DNA of 25,181 nucleotides, from the NCBI GenBank assembly GCA_038215095.1, contig JBBQRG010000044.1, positions 1 through 25,181 of the forward strand, read 5' to 3'. Each line of letters begins with the position of its first letter. Positions within the stretch are counted from its first letter, which is position 1. Shown in pieces: positions 7,265-15,804 of the stretch. A program made the position numbers and the translations under genes. The notes under the pieces were generated by a model, which searched no databases, was not told the origin of the DNA, and was given only the letters and a program-made list of their open reading frames with translations. Source of the DNA: DATACN01 sp038215095 (lineage in GTDB: Bacteria; Actinomycetota; Thermoleophilia; Solirubrobacterales; Thermoleophilaceae).

Positions 7265-9523
7265 CTAGTAGAGCCGCACTTCGTCGATCACGCATGACAC
7301 TCGCCTCCTGTCTCCTCGCGCGCGTGGATGCCAGGTCCGGTTGGCCACGATCTCCAGCTGCGCGCGCCGCCCGCGCAGGTCGGGCGGACAGTCGCCGATC
7401 AGCTCGAAGCGGCCGCCTTCGCTGGGCCGCCGCGTGGCCACCAGCACGCCGTCGAGGTGCACGCTCACCTCGAGCTGGCGGCGCATCCAGGCCTCGTTGC
7501 GGGCCACCACCCGGACCTGCCTGCAATCGCCGGGCACGTCCACCTCGTCGAGGAAGCGGCGCGAGATCCAGCCGTCGTCCCAGCGGCCGTCATGGTCACG
7601 CAACCCCACCTCGGTGGCCGCCTCGAGGGCGAGCCGGCCCAGCCGTCGCGGGTTGTGGCGCACCCCGATCGCCAGCGCCAGCGCCCGCGAGCGCGGGCTT
7701 GGGCGCGAGCGCGCGAAGAACTGGTCGACGCCGTCGACGACGAACTGCGAGTAGCCGTGCAGCCAGTCGAGCGGGACGTAGCCGAAGTGGCGCTTAACGA
7801 TCTCGATGCTCTCGCTGTAGGCGAGCCGCCTCTGGGCGAGGGTCTTGTTGCCGGCGTGCATGCGCGAGGTCGCGAGCGTTCCGCCCACTCGGGCGAAGGG
7901 GTAGAGCTTCGCCAGCCTGATCCAGAGGTCGTAGTCGAGGCTGACCTGCAGGCGGGCGTCCAGGAGGCCCACCTGCTCCAGCGCGGAGCGCGAGATGAAG
8001 GCGGCCGGCTGGCAGATGAAGCAGCGCCGCATCAGCGCGTCGCGGTCGAAGTCCTGGGTCGGGTAGGGCGCTATCTCATCGCCCTGCTCGTCCACGTGGA
8101 CGCCGTTGCCGTAGACCACCGCGGCGCCGGGGTTCTCGAGGAATCCCCGCACAGCCTTGCCGACCGCGCCGGGGAGGTAGGTGTCGTCGGCATTCAGGAA
8201 GGCGAACAGCTCGCCGCTCGTGGCCCGGAAGCCGCGGTTGACGGCGTCGGCCTGGCCACCGTCCTGCTCGGAGACGAAGCGCAGGCGGTCGCCGTAGCCC
8301 CGCAGCAGGTCGACCGTGCCGTCGGTGGAGCCGCCGTCCATGACGAGGTACTCGAGCCGCGGGTAGTCCTGGCCCAGGACGCTCTCGATGGTGTCGCGGA
8401 GGAAGCGCGACATCTGCAGGGTCGGCGTCACCACGCTGACCGGCGGCGGCTCGCTGCGCACCCAGGCGCCGGGCTCGTTCAGGGAGCGCGCTACTTCGAC
8501 CAGCGCGCCGGCCGTGCGCTCCCAGCTCAGCTCGCCGGCCCCCGGGGCCCGCTCCGTCGTCGCCGCCTGCCGGAGCGCCTGCGCAAGCGCCTCGGGCGAC
8601 GCATCATCCGCAACCAGCGCGGAGTCGCCGGCCAGCTCCGCGGCGGGCGTGCCGGGCGTGGTGACCACGGGGGTGCCACAGACGACGGCCTCGACCGCCG
8701 CCAGCGGGAACCGCCGCCGCGGGGCGCAGTCCACGAGTGCCCGCGCGTGGCGGAGCACGAGTGGCTCCGCGGCCACGGGGATGGCTCCGGCGAGGCGCAC
8801 CACAGCCCCGATCCCGAGGGCGTCCGCCTCGCGCCTGAGCCGCTCGCTGTCCTCCAGCGACGCGCCGGTGAGCACGAGCTCGGGACGCTCGGGCGGCGGC
8901 AGCAGGCTGAGCGCGCGCAGCAGCACGCTGTGCTCGCCCTCGGCGTCCGCCAGCACGTAGTCGGCGGGCAGGCCGAGCGTGGCGAAGGCGGGCTCGTGGC
9001 CCGGCTCTGCCATGTGAGGGCGCCCGGCGGCGGGGACCACCGCGATGCGCTCGCGCGGCACGCCGAAGTGATCGCTCAGCTCGCCGGCCGCGCCCTCGGT
9101 GAAGGTGAGCAGCCGGGCCGACGCCGCGACCGTCAGCCGGCACTCGCGCAGCTCGCGCTCCGCGGCTGCGGGTGGCAGGGAGTCCGGGTCCGTGACGTGC
9201 GCGAGGCCTGGCACGAGCGCCGCGGCGGGGATCGCCGGGGCCGGCGGGTCCAGCGCGCCGAGCGGGCAGATGAGCACCTGGGCGCCCGCCAGGGCGGAGT
9301 CCGCGAGCGCCGGGGCGGCGGCATTCACGGCGCGCAGCTCGCACCCGGGCGCCGCGGCGCCGATGGCATCCAGCTCGGACGGGGCCGCGAGCACGATGAC
9401 CGTTCCCTCCTCGTCCGCGAGCCGGCTCGCCAGCGCCGGTAGGGCGTTGTGCACCCAGGCGTCGGCCAGCTCGTCCCGGCCGGCGCGGTAGCGCCCCAGG
9501 TTCAGCGCGACGCGGAGGCTCAC
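7265..9523 (-). CDS. bifunctional glycosyltransferase: GT4-like plus GT2 domains with C-terminal module
   Basis: A 752-residue fusion. Residues 1-345 are a GT-B/GT4-like half (start VSLRVALNLGRYRAGRDELA; VEAVVCGTPVVTTPGTPAAE at 277-296). The first Glu of EX7E is replaced by Arg (R270 region, APRRRFPLAAVEAV), so activity of this half is doubtful. Residues 360-580 are a clear GT2 domain: PVSVVTPTLQMSRFLRDTIE, MDGGSTDGT, QDGGQADAVNRGF, metal site LNADD (443-447), and LDYDLWIRL. Residues about 645-752 look like a beta-sandwich ending in VSCVIDEVRLY. I chose the GTG at 9523, which overlaps the upstream stop as GTGA; further upstream sequence lies inside the previous gene and is Arg/Ala noise. Confidence 0.88.
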   Translation of the reverse strand: MSLRVALNLGRYRAGRDELADAWVHNALPALASRLADEEGTVIVLAAPSELDAIGAAAPGCELRAVNAAAPALADSALAGAQVLICPLGALDPPAPAIPAAALVPGLAHVTDPDSLPPAAAERELRECRLTVAASARLLTFTEGAAGELSDHFGVPRERIAVVPAAGRPHMAEPGHEPAFATLGLPADYVLADAEGEHSVLLRALSLLPPPERPELVLTGASLEDSERLRREADALGIGAVVRLAGAIPVAAEPLVLRHARALVDCAPRRRFPLAAVEAVVCGTPVVTTPGTPAAELAGDSALVADDASPEALAQALRQAATTERAPGAGELSWERTAGALVEVARSLNEPGAWVRSEPPPVSVVTPTLQMSRFLRDTIESVLGQDYPRLEYLVMDGGSTDGTVDLLRGYGDRLRFVSEQDGGQADAVNRGFRATSGELFAFLNADDTYLPGAVGKAVRGFLENPGAAVVYGNGVHVDEQGDEIAPYPTQDFDRDALMRRCFICQPAAFISRSALEQVGLLDARLQVSLDYDLWIRLAKLYPFARVGGTLATSRMHAGNKTLAQRRLAYSESIEIVKRHFGYVPLDWLHGYSQFVVDGVDQFFARSRPSPRSRALALAIGVRHNPRRLGRLALEAATEVGLRDHDGRWDDGWISRRFLDEVDVPGDCRQVRVVARNEAWMRRQLEVSVHLDGVLVATRRPSEGGRFELIGDCPPDLRGRRAQLEIVANRTWHPRARGDRRRVSCVIDEVRLY

Positions 9524-10611
9524 GTGCCCGGCTGGTCCAGCCGCATCTCCGGCACCGCCTGCACGCGCGGCAGGGGCACCCGGCCCAGCGCGCGATGGCC
9601 GGAGTGCAGCGCGACGTGGCGGCGCAGGTAGCCGCGCGAGCGCTCGGCTACCTCGCGCGGACCCACCTGCCGGCCGTGCACCTGCTCGCGCAGCCGCGCC
9701 ATCTCCTCGGACGCCACCGAGCCGATGGTCTGGTTCTTCTGCTGCGAATGCCAGCGAAAGGCGCCGAGGAAGCGCGGCAGCCGGGCCATCCGCGCGCCGG
9801 CCAAGCGGAAGCGCAGCAGGATCTCCCAGTCGAGCGTGAAGCGGTAGCGCTCGTCGAGGTGGCCTCCGGCGCGCTCCCACAGCCCGCGCCGCCAGAACAT
9901 GGTCTCCTGGGGCACGTAGTCCACCAGCGTGAGCACCTCGTCGTCGTGCGGGGGGAGCACCCAGGTGCCCACGTGCATGTCGTGCTGGTCGACCACGACC
10001 CGGTTGCCGTAGACGAGGTCGACCTCGGGGTGCTCGGCGAAGTAGCGCGCCACGTAGGCCAGCGAGCCGGGCAGCAGCAGGTCGTCGGAGTTCAGCCAGG
10101 CCATGATCTCGCCGCTCGTGCCGGCGAACCCGCGGTTGACGGCGTCCGCCTGGCCGCCGTCCTTGGCCGACTCCCAGCGGGTCAGCAGCCCTTCGTAGCT
10201 GCCGATCAGGTCGGCGGAGCCGTCGTCCGAGCCACCGTCCTGCACCACGTACTCGAGCTCCGGATAGCCCTGAGCCAGAACGCTCTCGATCGTGCGCCCG
10301 ACGAACTCGCCCTGGTTGTAGGAGGGGGTGACGACGGCGATCCGGGGCGCGTTGCGCGGCGGCCGCGCGCGCAGGTACGAGGCCGGGATCATGAGCGGCT
10401 GCGGGGCGTGCTGAGCGGCGGCGCCCAAGCGCGGCGTGGTCCAGTCGCGAAGCCGCCTCCTGGCTCGCTCGACCCGAGGCTCGGGCGGCGTGCCGTCGCC
10501 ATCGGCCTCAGCCGCTTCCAGCTCGGCGATCCGCCCCCGCAGGGCATGGTTCTCGGCGGTCAGGAGCTCCAGCTGCTCGGAGAGCTCTTCGGTGGACTGC
10601 TCGTGGAGCAC
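9520..10611 (-). CDS. GT2-family glycosyltransferase with N-terminal coiled coil
   Basis: A 363-residue inverting GT-A transferase, first gene of the four-gene operon. Residues 5-35 (TEELSEQLELLTAENHALRG onward) form a heptad-patterned coiled coil, perhaps for dimerization or partner binding. Residues 88-290 are the GT2 domain: PRIAVVTPSYNQGEFVGRTI, VVQDGGSDDGS, KDGGQADAVNRGF, the metal-binding NSDD (174-177), and FTLDWEILLRF. I prefer the GTG at 10611. An in-frame ATG at 10656 would put the start inside the tRNA-Thr anticodon arm, and translation from it reads tRNA sequence. The GTG lies 3 bases beyond the tRNA 3' end and no separate ribosome binding site exists, so initiation may be weak or need tRNA processing first. 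Confidence 0.87.
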   Translation of the reverse strand: MLHEQSTEELSEQLELLTAENHALRGRIAELEAAEADGDGTPPEPRVERARRRLRDWTTPRLGAAAQHAPQPLMIPASYLRARPPRNAPRIAVVTPSYNQGEFVGRTIESVLAQGYPELEYVVQDGGSDDGSADLIGSYEGLLTRWESAKDGGQADAVNRGFAGTSGEIMAWLNSDDLLLPGSLAYVARYFAEHPEVDLVYGNRVVVDQHDMHVGTWVLPPHDDEVLTLVDYVPQETMFWRRGLWERAGGHLDERYRFTLDWEILLRFRLAGARMARLPRFLGAFRWHSQQKNQTIGSVASEEMARLREQVHGRQVGPREVAERSRGYLRRHVALHSGHRALGRVPLPRVQAVPEMRLDQPGT

Positions 10612-10614
10612 TGA

Positions 10615-10687
<73 letters not shown>

Positions 10688-10697
10688 GGGTCGGGCG

Positions 10698-10725
10698 AGC
10701 TTAGCGCGGGGCGTTCACCTTTCAC
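10698..10725 (-). promoter_or_regulatory. possible promoter for tRNA-Thr and the glycosyltransferase operon
   Basis: On the minus strand GTGAAA (10725-10720) and TAAGCT (10703-10698) are separated by 16 bases, and would start transcription a few bases before the tRNA 5' end at 10687. Both hexamers are imperfect. No other promoter was seen between the tRNA and the first glycosyltransferase, so the tRNA and the GT genes may share one transcript. Confidence 0.3.
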
Positions 10726-10919
10726 GGTCCGTTCCAGTGCCGCATGCCGGGTCGGACGCGCCTTTTCGAGGATTCGGGAGAAGAAGCGCGGCGCGAGGGG
10801 AGAATCAGACTCGGGCCGTTGATCGCGGCAGATCCGGTCAGATTAGGACGCGTTGCCTCGCGGCTTGTGTCCAGATTGTGTCGTTATCCGAAGGTCGCCG
10901 AAGATTCGGGCGGATGCCC
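10726..10919. other. non-coding spacer between tRNA-Thr promoter and transposon relic
   Basis: No reading frame here resembles a protein and no RNA gene was recognised. It ends at the left inverted repeat of the transposase relic. Confidence 0.5.
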
Positions 10920-10934
10920 TGAAGGGTGTCAAAA
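10920..10934. repeat. left terminal inverted repeat of IS relic
   Basis: TGAAGGGTGTCAAAA is the inverted partner of 11330-11344 with 14 of 15 bases matching. It lies 10 bases beyond the transposase remnant stop codon. Confidence 0.7.
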
Positions 10935-10944
10935 CGCTGTTCCA

Positions 10945-11276
10945 TCAGGCAGCCGCCCGGTAGTACTCGTGGACGAGGCCCCCGAGTCGGTCCCTTCGCT
11001 TGACCGCCGCGTCGGGGGCCGGTCGCGGCGTCGGCTCTACGGGAGCAGGAGGGCATCGACCTAGGGCCTGCGCGGGCGCTCGCGGTTTTAATGCTCGACG
11101 AGGACGCGCAGCCCACGGTCGAGCTGGCGAGGCCCGAGGATCAGCAGCCAGTCGAGGCACTCGGTTATGACGTAGCACGATCAGCTCGATGTCGTCGACG
11201 CGCGCGGAGCGGCGCCTCCCCCTGAGCAGCAGTTTCAGAAGGGAACGAACGCGAGATAGACGAACGAGAGGAGCAT
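10945..11276 (-). pseudogene. transposase (integrase-core type) remnant
   Basis: The 5' part starts MLLSFVYLAFV at 11276 and, after a +1 shift, continues LLKLLLRGRRR then VDDIELIVLRH, the usual N-terminus of actinobacterial integrase-core transposases. At about 11170 it jumps to the C-terminal part ECLDWLLILGPRQLDRGLRV, so the HTH and most of the DDE region between are deleted. The C-terminal part has a TAA at 11088-11090 where family members have Tyr of HYN. A one-base loss near 11064-11067 moves the frame, and the end reads KRRDRLGGLVHEYYRAAA, the family's usual finish. Family assignment rests on remembered consensus; a translated database search would settle it. Confidence 0.72.
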
Positions 11277-11329
11277 CAGGCCGATGCTCTCAGAGTCCGC
11301 CCGGGCTACCCTTCCAGGGCGGATCGGGT

Positions 11330-11344
11330 TTTTGGCACCCTTCA
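11330..11344. repeat. right terminal inverted repeat of IS relic
   Basis: TTTTGGCACCCTTCA is the inverted partner of 10920-10934. It lies 53 bases upstream of the transposase remnant start. Confidence 0.7.
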
Positions 11345-11535
11345 CCTTGCCATGCACACCGCCAGCTCATTTCCGTACCTTCGCGCAGGCGCTCGGAAGG
11401 CAGCGTCGCTGCGCGCGAGCGGTCTATTGGGCTCAAACGCTCGGCGCCGCAATGGCGTGCCGAGAAACAAAGCGCTCTAGCAGATCGCAGGCGTGTCGTG
11501 GAGTCGGCTGGCGCGTCTCGTCTTGTGCCTGTGAG
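11345..11535. other. non-coding spacer
   Basis: I see no supported gene between the right repeat of the IS relic and the end of the frameshifted gene. Base composition is less regular at third codon positions than in the flanking genes. Confidence 0.4.
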
Positions 11536-12038
11536 CTATGCGGCGGCAGAGACAGCCGTCTCGGCGTCCTTGAGTGGGTCGAGCGCGAGGCGCGCCGAGC
11601 GGACGGCGTACCGCAGCGGAAGCTCATTGCCCTGGTACAACGGGCTTGCTCCGTGAAGTAGCCGGGAGACCATGGCCGCTCCCCGGACGTCGACCGACTG
11701 GCGGTCGCGCAGGCAGTGGGCGAGGGCGAGCAGGTCGTCGGCGCACCTCGAGATCTCGGCGTTCCGCGCACCTGGACATCTCCCAGCGCGGGGGCATAGC
11801 GAGCGTGCTGCACGACGCCCTCGAGGGAATGGGCGAGCTCAGTGCGCCCGGCGCGATCGACGAGCTGCATTGAGCGCAACTCCATCTCGTCGCTGGCCTG
11901 TCGATCTGCGCCCCGCGCGAGCTGCTCGTCCAGGCGGTCGCGCTGCCACCAAGTCTTCAGCCTTAGCCACAGGCTCGGCCTAGAGGGCGACGCGGGGGTG
12001 ATGGGATACTGCGGGATTGGAAAGATGCCGTAGGGCAT
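11536..12038 (-). pseudogene. small uncharacterised protein gene broken by a one-base frameshift
   Basis: The ATG at 12038 has an excellent AAGGAGG 4 bases upstream. The first frame gives MPYGIFPIPQYPITPASP, then LWLRLKTWWQRDRLDEQLARG and LEGVVQHARYAPALGDVQVR. At about 11766 the sense moves to another frame, giving RNAEISRCADDLLALAHCLR, then VRGAAMVSRLLHGASPLYQG, and ending ARLALDPLKDAETAVSAAA at a TAG (11536-11538). Adding one C at the CGCGG site would join both into a protein of about 167 residues. The joined product resembles small helical actinobacterial proteins of unknown function, from memory. It could be a real mutation or a base-call error. It follows ctaD on the same strand by 170 bases. 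Confidence 0.75.
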
Positions 12039-12055
12039 TTCGCCTCCTTCGGGTA

Positions 12056-12082
12056 GCGGGTGTAGCTACATCGTGCACCCGC
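12056..12082. repeat. inverted repeat upstream of the frameshifted gene
   Basis: GCGGGTG (12056-12062) and CACCCGC (12076-12082) are perfect inverted arms, and the inner part holds a 10-base palindrome TGTAGCTACA (12061-12070). It lies 17 bases before the start codon of the frameshifted gene at 12038, so it may be an operator or a 5' leader stem. The rest of the 170-base gap up to ctaD shows no gene. Confidence 0.4.
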
Positions 12083-12208
12083 CCCGGTCCGGCGCCCATG
12101 GGGGTTGCCACCCATCTCGAAGCGGGCTGCGACCCATAATCGGACCGTCATGCTCGACCTGGCCGTGCCTTTTCTTGCCTTGCCTTGACGGGCTGTTGTC
12201 GGGGGCGG

Positions 12209-13921
12209 CTAGATCGCCGGCGTGACGGGCTCGGCGGCTGTCTCGTCGGTCCTCGACGCCGCGCCGACCTCGCGCCGAATGTCGATCATCGGCTCGACCG
12301 AGCGTATGGTCGGAATGACGTCGAAGTCGTTCTCAGGCGGAGGCGACGGAACGAACCATTCGAGCGTGTTCCCGTGCCAAGGATCGTTGCCTGCGCGCCT
12401 GCCCCGCTTCAAGCTGACGAGCACGTTTACGACCGACACAAGCACGCCAATGCCGAGGATGAACGAGCCGATCGTCGAGACGAGGTTGTAGCCGGTCCAG
12501 CCCGCGTCCGCCGAGTAGGTGTAGATCCGTCGCGGCATGCCCGAGAGACCCGCGGAGTGCTGGACCAGGAAGGTCAGGTTGAAGCCGATGAACATCAGCC
12601 AGAAGGAGAGCTTCCCGAGGCTCTCCGACAGCATCCGGCCGGACATCTTAGGGAACCAGTAGTACAACGCGGCGAACAGAGCGAAAGCCGAGCCGCCGAA
12701 CAAGACGTAGTGGAAATGAGCGACGATGAAATAGGTATCGGTGATCTGCCAGTCGACAGGGAAGATCGCCATGATGACGCCGGTGATCCCGCCGATCACG
12801 AACTGCGACAGGAACCCAGCGGCGAAGAAGAGCGGCGTCTTCATCACTATCTGGCCGCGCCAGAGCGTGGCTAGCCAGTTGAAGATCTTGATGCCGGTGG
12901 GTACCGCGATCGCGAACGAGCTGATCATGAAGAAGGCGAGCACGATGGTCGGCGTGGGCGTCGCGAACATGTGGTGAGCCCATACGAGCATGCTGAGGAA
13001 GGCGATTGCGATCGTTGATGCGGCGACCGCCTTGTAGCCGAAGATCGGTTTACGCGCGAAGACCGGCAGGACCTCCGAGATGACGCCGAAGGCTGGCAGG
13101 ACCATGATGTAGACCTCGGGGTGGCCGAAGAACCAGAACAGGTGCTGCCATAGCAGCGGGTCCCCGCCGCCGGTCGGGTCGAAGAAGGCTGTGCCGAAGT
13201 GGCGGTCGGTGATCAGCATCGTCACCGCGGCGGAGAGGGACGGGAACGCGAGGATGATCAGGTAGCTGTAGACGAGCATCGACCAGATGAACAGCGGCAG
13301 GCGGCCCCAGCTCATGCCCTTCGCGCGCATGTTGTGGATCGTCACGACGAAGTTGATCGCGCCGAGCATCGACGCGATGCTCGTCAGGTGGACCATGAAG
13401 ATCCAGGCGTCGATGCCGCCGTCCGGTGAGAAGCTGTCGTCCGAAAGCGGGGTATATGAGGTCCAGCCGGCCTGCGGCGGGTTGAAGAAGAGGCTTGCGT
13501 AGAACGCGATCCCGCCGAAAAGCAGCAGCCAGAAGGAGAGCGCGTTCAGGCGCGGGAAGGCCATGTCCCGCGCGCCGATCATCAATGGCACGAAGTAGTT
13601 GGCGAGCCCTGCCCACACCGGCACGACGAACAGGAAGATCATCGTCGATCCGTGCATCGACAGCAGTGAGTTGTAGGTCTCTGCAGTGACCAGGGTCCCG
13701 TTCGGCTGGGCGAGCTACAGGCGCATGATCAGCACCTCCACGCCGCCGAGGATGAAGAACAGGAAGGTCGCGAACAGGTAGAGAATCCCGATCTTCTTGT
13801 GGTCGGTGGTCGTGAGCCGTGCGAGCCAACCGGTCGGTCGCTGCTTGAGCCCGCGGAGCACGACCTCCGGCCGCGGCGCGGTCAGCAGCCCGGGTGGCGA
13901 CGAGCGCTCAATACGCTCCAA
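12209..13921 (-). pseudogene. ctaD: cytochrome c oxidase subunit I, interrupted by one in-frame amber codon
   Basis: The frame encodes a 570-residue, 12-helix haem-copper oxidase subunit I, the core of aa3 oxidase reducing O2 in the plasma membrane. The metal ligands are all present: H90 and H404 (haem a), H267, H316, H317 (CuB), the cross-link Tyr Y271, and H402 (haem a3). The proton-channel Glu in GHPEVY (E269) marks an A1-type enzyme. A TAG at 13715-13717 (codon 69) sits between LIMRL and LAQPNGTLV, where relatives have Gln (CAG), a one-base change. The rest is intact in one frame. I choose TTG at 13921 because GGAGG precedes it by 6 bases. No ctaC or ctaE is adjacent. Either a nonsense mutation or a base-call error. 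Confidence 0.9.
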
Positions 13922-14028
13922 CGTTGCCCTCCGGCGGTTCAAGTGGCCGCAACGCGTTGATGCGGGCCGATGCTACAGGCAGACGAGACACCAGGAAGAC
14001 CTCGAACAGATGCCCCGGGGCCCGCGCC

Positions 14029-14688
14029 TCACGGCACCACAAGCCCGCGCCTGATCGCGTAGCGCGTGAGCTCGACGCGGTTGCGCATGCCGAGCTTCTC
14101 GAGGATGTTCGCCCGGTGGCGGTCGACGGTCTTCTTGCTGATGAACAGCATCTCCGCGATCTCCTCGCTTGTGTGGCCCTCGGCGATCAGCTTGACGACT
14201 TCGAGCTCGCGCGGACTCAGCGGGTCCTTCGGTGCAGCCTCGCCGCTAGCTGCTCGCGCCAGGTAGTCGCGGATCAGAGCCGTGACGGCAGCCGGGTACA
14301 AAAACGGCTCGCCACGCATCGTTGCCCGGCAGGCCTCGATCAGGTCGCGGTTGGCGACCGACTTCAGGACGTAGCCGGCCGCGCCCGCCTTCAACGCTTC
14401 GAAGAAGTACTGCTCGTTGTCGTGCATCGAGAGAATCAGTACGCGCAGCTCCGGCCGCCGGCGACTCAACTCGCTCGCGGCCTGCAGCCCCGTCATCCGC
14501 GGCATACTTACGTCGAGGACGGCCAGGTCGACGTCAGCCGAGAGGCCGAGCTCCACCGCCTCGGCACCGTCCTCCGCCTCCGCCACGACCTCGAGGTCCG
14601 GTGCCGAGTCGAGCACCATGCGCAGGCCGCTGCGAACGACCGCGTGGTCGTCGGCCAGCAGGATGCGGGTCTTCAGCGGAGTCGTCAC
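14029..14688 (-). CDS. NarL/LiaR-type response regulator
   Basis: A 219-residue two-component DNA-binding regulator. The receiver domain (residues 7-125) has the acidic pocket LLADDHAVVRSG (D13, D14), phospho-acceptor D59 in AVLDVSMP, the Ser of LILSMHD and the Lys of YVLKSVA. A LuxR-type helix-turn-helix covers about 152-215 (LSPRELEVVKLIAEGHTSEE; ISKKTVDRHRANILEKLG). The GTG at 14688 overlaps the kinase stop as GTGA, so the pair is translationally coupled and almost surely cognate. It lies 108 bases upstream of ctaD on the same strand, so respiratory genes are candidate targets, but no binding site was identified. Confidence 0.95.
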   Translation of the reverse strand: MTTPLKTRILLADDHAVVRSGLRMVLDSAPDLEVVAEAEDGAEAVELGLSADVDLAVLDVSMPRMTGLQAASELSRRRPELRVLILSMHDNEQYFFEALKAGAAGYVLKSVANRDLIEACRATMRGEPFLYPAAVTALIRDYLARAASGEAAPKDPLSPRELEVVKLIAEGHTSEEIAEMLFISKKTVDRHRANILEKLGMRNRVELTRYAIRRGLVVP

Positions 14689-15743
14689 GGGTCCACGATC
14701 CCATACGGGACCTCGAGTGCAACCTCGACACCCTGCCCGGGCTCTGACCGAACCGTCAGCAGGGCGTCGATCAAGCGCGCGCGCTCGCGCATGCCGCTGA
14801 TTCCCGCCGTGCCCGAGGGGGTCTCGAGGGGGAGGCCGCGCCCGTCGTCGCTCACCTTCAGAACGACGGCGCTGTCGTCTGCATGCAGTGAGACCGTGGC
14901 ACGCGACGCGCGGGCGTGCCTCAAGACGTTGGTGAGGGCCTCTTGTGCGACGCGGTAGACCACGAGCTCTGCCTCCGGGCTCATCGCCGGGACGCCCGGC
15001 TCGAGCCGCCGCTCTACTCGCAGCTCCCCCTGGCCCCCGATTCGCGTGCAGAGCGCCATGAGCGCGTTCACGAGGCCGAGGTCGTCGAGCGCCTCAGGAC
15101 GTAACTCGCGGGCAATCCGCCGCACGTCGTCCAGACTGGCGCGGATGCCGTCGGCGATCGTGCGCAGCGCTCGCGACGGGTCGCCGTCGCCATCCTCTGC
15201 CGCGCGGTCGGCCTGGATCGCGGCAGCGGTGAGCATCTGCCCGATCTCGTCGTGAAGCTCCCTGGCGATCCGGATGCGCTCCTGCTCCTGAGCCGTGAGC
15301 GCCACGCGGGCGCTCTCGCGACGCTCGGTCTCGAGGCGATCGAGCATCCGGTTGAATGCCTCGACCAGAGCGGCGACCTCCCACGCATGTGGCTTCACGC
15401 CGGTCAGGCGACGTCCTGGTCGATTGGGGTCGATGCTCGCCGCCAGCGCGGTCAGCCGCCGCAAGGGAACGAACAGCCACCTGAGCAAGAGGAAGTTCAT
15501 CGCGAGCATGGCGGCGAGCCCGCCGACAAGGAGAAGCAGCTGCTCGAGGTCGATTGGAGCGCTAATCGTGATCGGGGTGACCGCGAGAAGCAGCACGACC
15601 AGCGCTAGCACCGAGCCGTTGGCGAGGAATATGCGCCACAACAGCGACACGCGCGGGCGCCCTTCGGTGGGCGCGGGACCACCAACCGACGGTCGATGCT
15701 CTACGAAGCGTGAATGGTCCGGTGCGACCTCGGGGGCGGCCAT
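14685..15743 (-). CDS. sensor histidine kinase, HisKA_3/NarL partner type
   Basis: A 352-residue membrane kinase partner of the response regulator that follows. Two membrane helices (about 34-60 and 66-91) enclose almost no extracellular loop, so it lacks an external sensor domain and may sense the membrane or a partner. A HAMP linker follows (92-145). The dimerization/phospho-acceptor segment is EQERIRIARELHDEIGQ with H164, and the ATPase part has VAQEALTNVLRHA (N-box), VSDDGRGLPL and GTAGISGMRERA. I prefer the ATG at 15743 because codons upstream of it have AT-rich third positions; an ATG at 15767 is the alternative. No strong Shine-Dalgarno precedes either. The 3' end overlaps the regulator by 4 bases. 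Confidence 0.92.
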   Translation of the reverse strand: MAAPEVAPDHSRFVEHRPSVGGPAPTEGRPRVSLLWRIFLANGSVLALVVLLLAVTPITISAPIDLEQLLLLVGGLAAMLAMNFLLLRWLFVPLRRLTALAASIDPNRPGRRLTGVKPHAWEVAALVEAFNRMLDRLETERRESARVALTAQEQERIRIARELHDEIGQMLTAAAIQADRAAEDGDGDPSRALRTIADGIRASLDDVRRIARELRPEALDDLGLVNALMALCTRIGGQGELRVERRLEPGVPAMSPEAELVVYRVAQEALTNVLRHARASRATVSLHADDSAVVLKVSDDGRGLPLETPSGTAGISGMRERARLIDALLTVRSEPGQGVEVALEVPYGIVDP

Positions 15744-15804
15744 GGTGATCGCAATTGTCCGCCTCATGGCCTCGGTAGGACAGGCTCGTGCAACGTGGCG
15801 GCCG

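Larger units (their letters stand above)
10920..11344 (-). mobile_element. internally deleted insertion sequence relic with 15-bp terminal inverted repeats
   Basis: The left end TGAAGGGTGTCAAAA (10920-10934) and right end TTTTGGCACCCTTCA (11330-11344) are inverted copies with one mismatch. Between them is a shrunken transposase on the minus strand. The element is 425 bp where intact integrase-type IS elements are over 1 kb, so most of the catalytic region has been lost. No clear target-site duplication is visible next to the ends. It is non-autonomous and, given its broken gene, old. Confidence 0.75.

Noticed and set aside
7328..9442. Very long open frame (704 codons) on the plus strand opposite the GT4-GT2 fusion gene
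   Set aside because: It is antisense to a gene with clear GT domains; its translation is His/Arg/Gly/Val-rich without any motif, as expected from a GC-rich mirror frame.
9524..9880. Upstream 119-residue extension of the GT4-GT2 fusion
   Set aside because: It overlaps the previous gene, is Arg/Ala/Pro noise, and the GTG at 9523 gives the usual GTGA overlap and a normal Rossmann start.
11284..11661. Plus-strand frame of 125 codons in the decayed region
   Set aside because: It covers spacer and the antisense of the frameshifted gene; no recognisable motif or ribosome site.
13894..14958. 354-codon plus-strand frame opposite the response regulator and kinase
   Set aside because: Mirror frame of a recognised two-component pair; no conserved motif.
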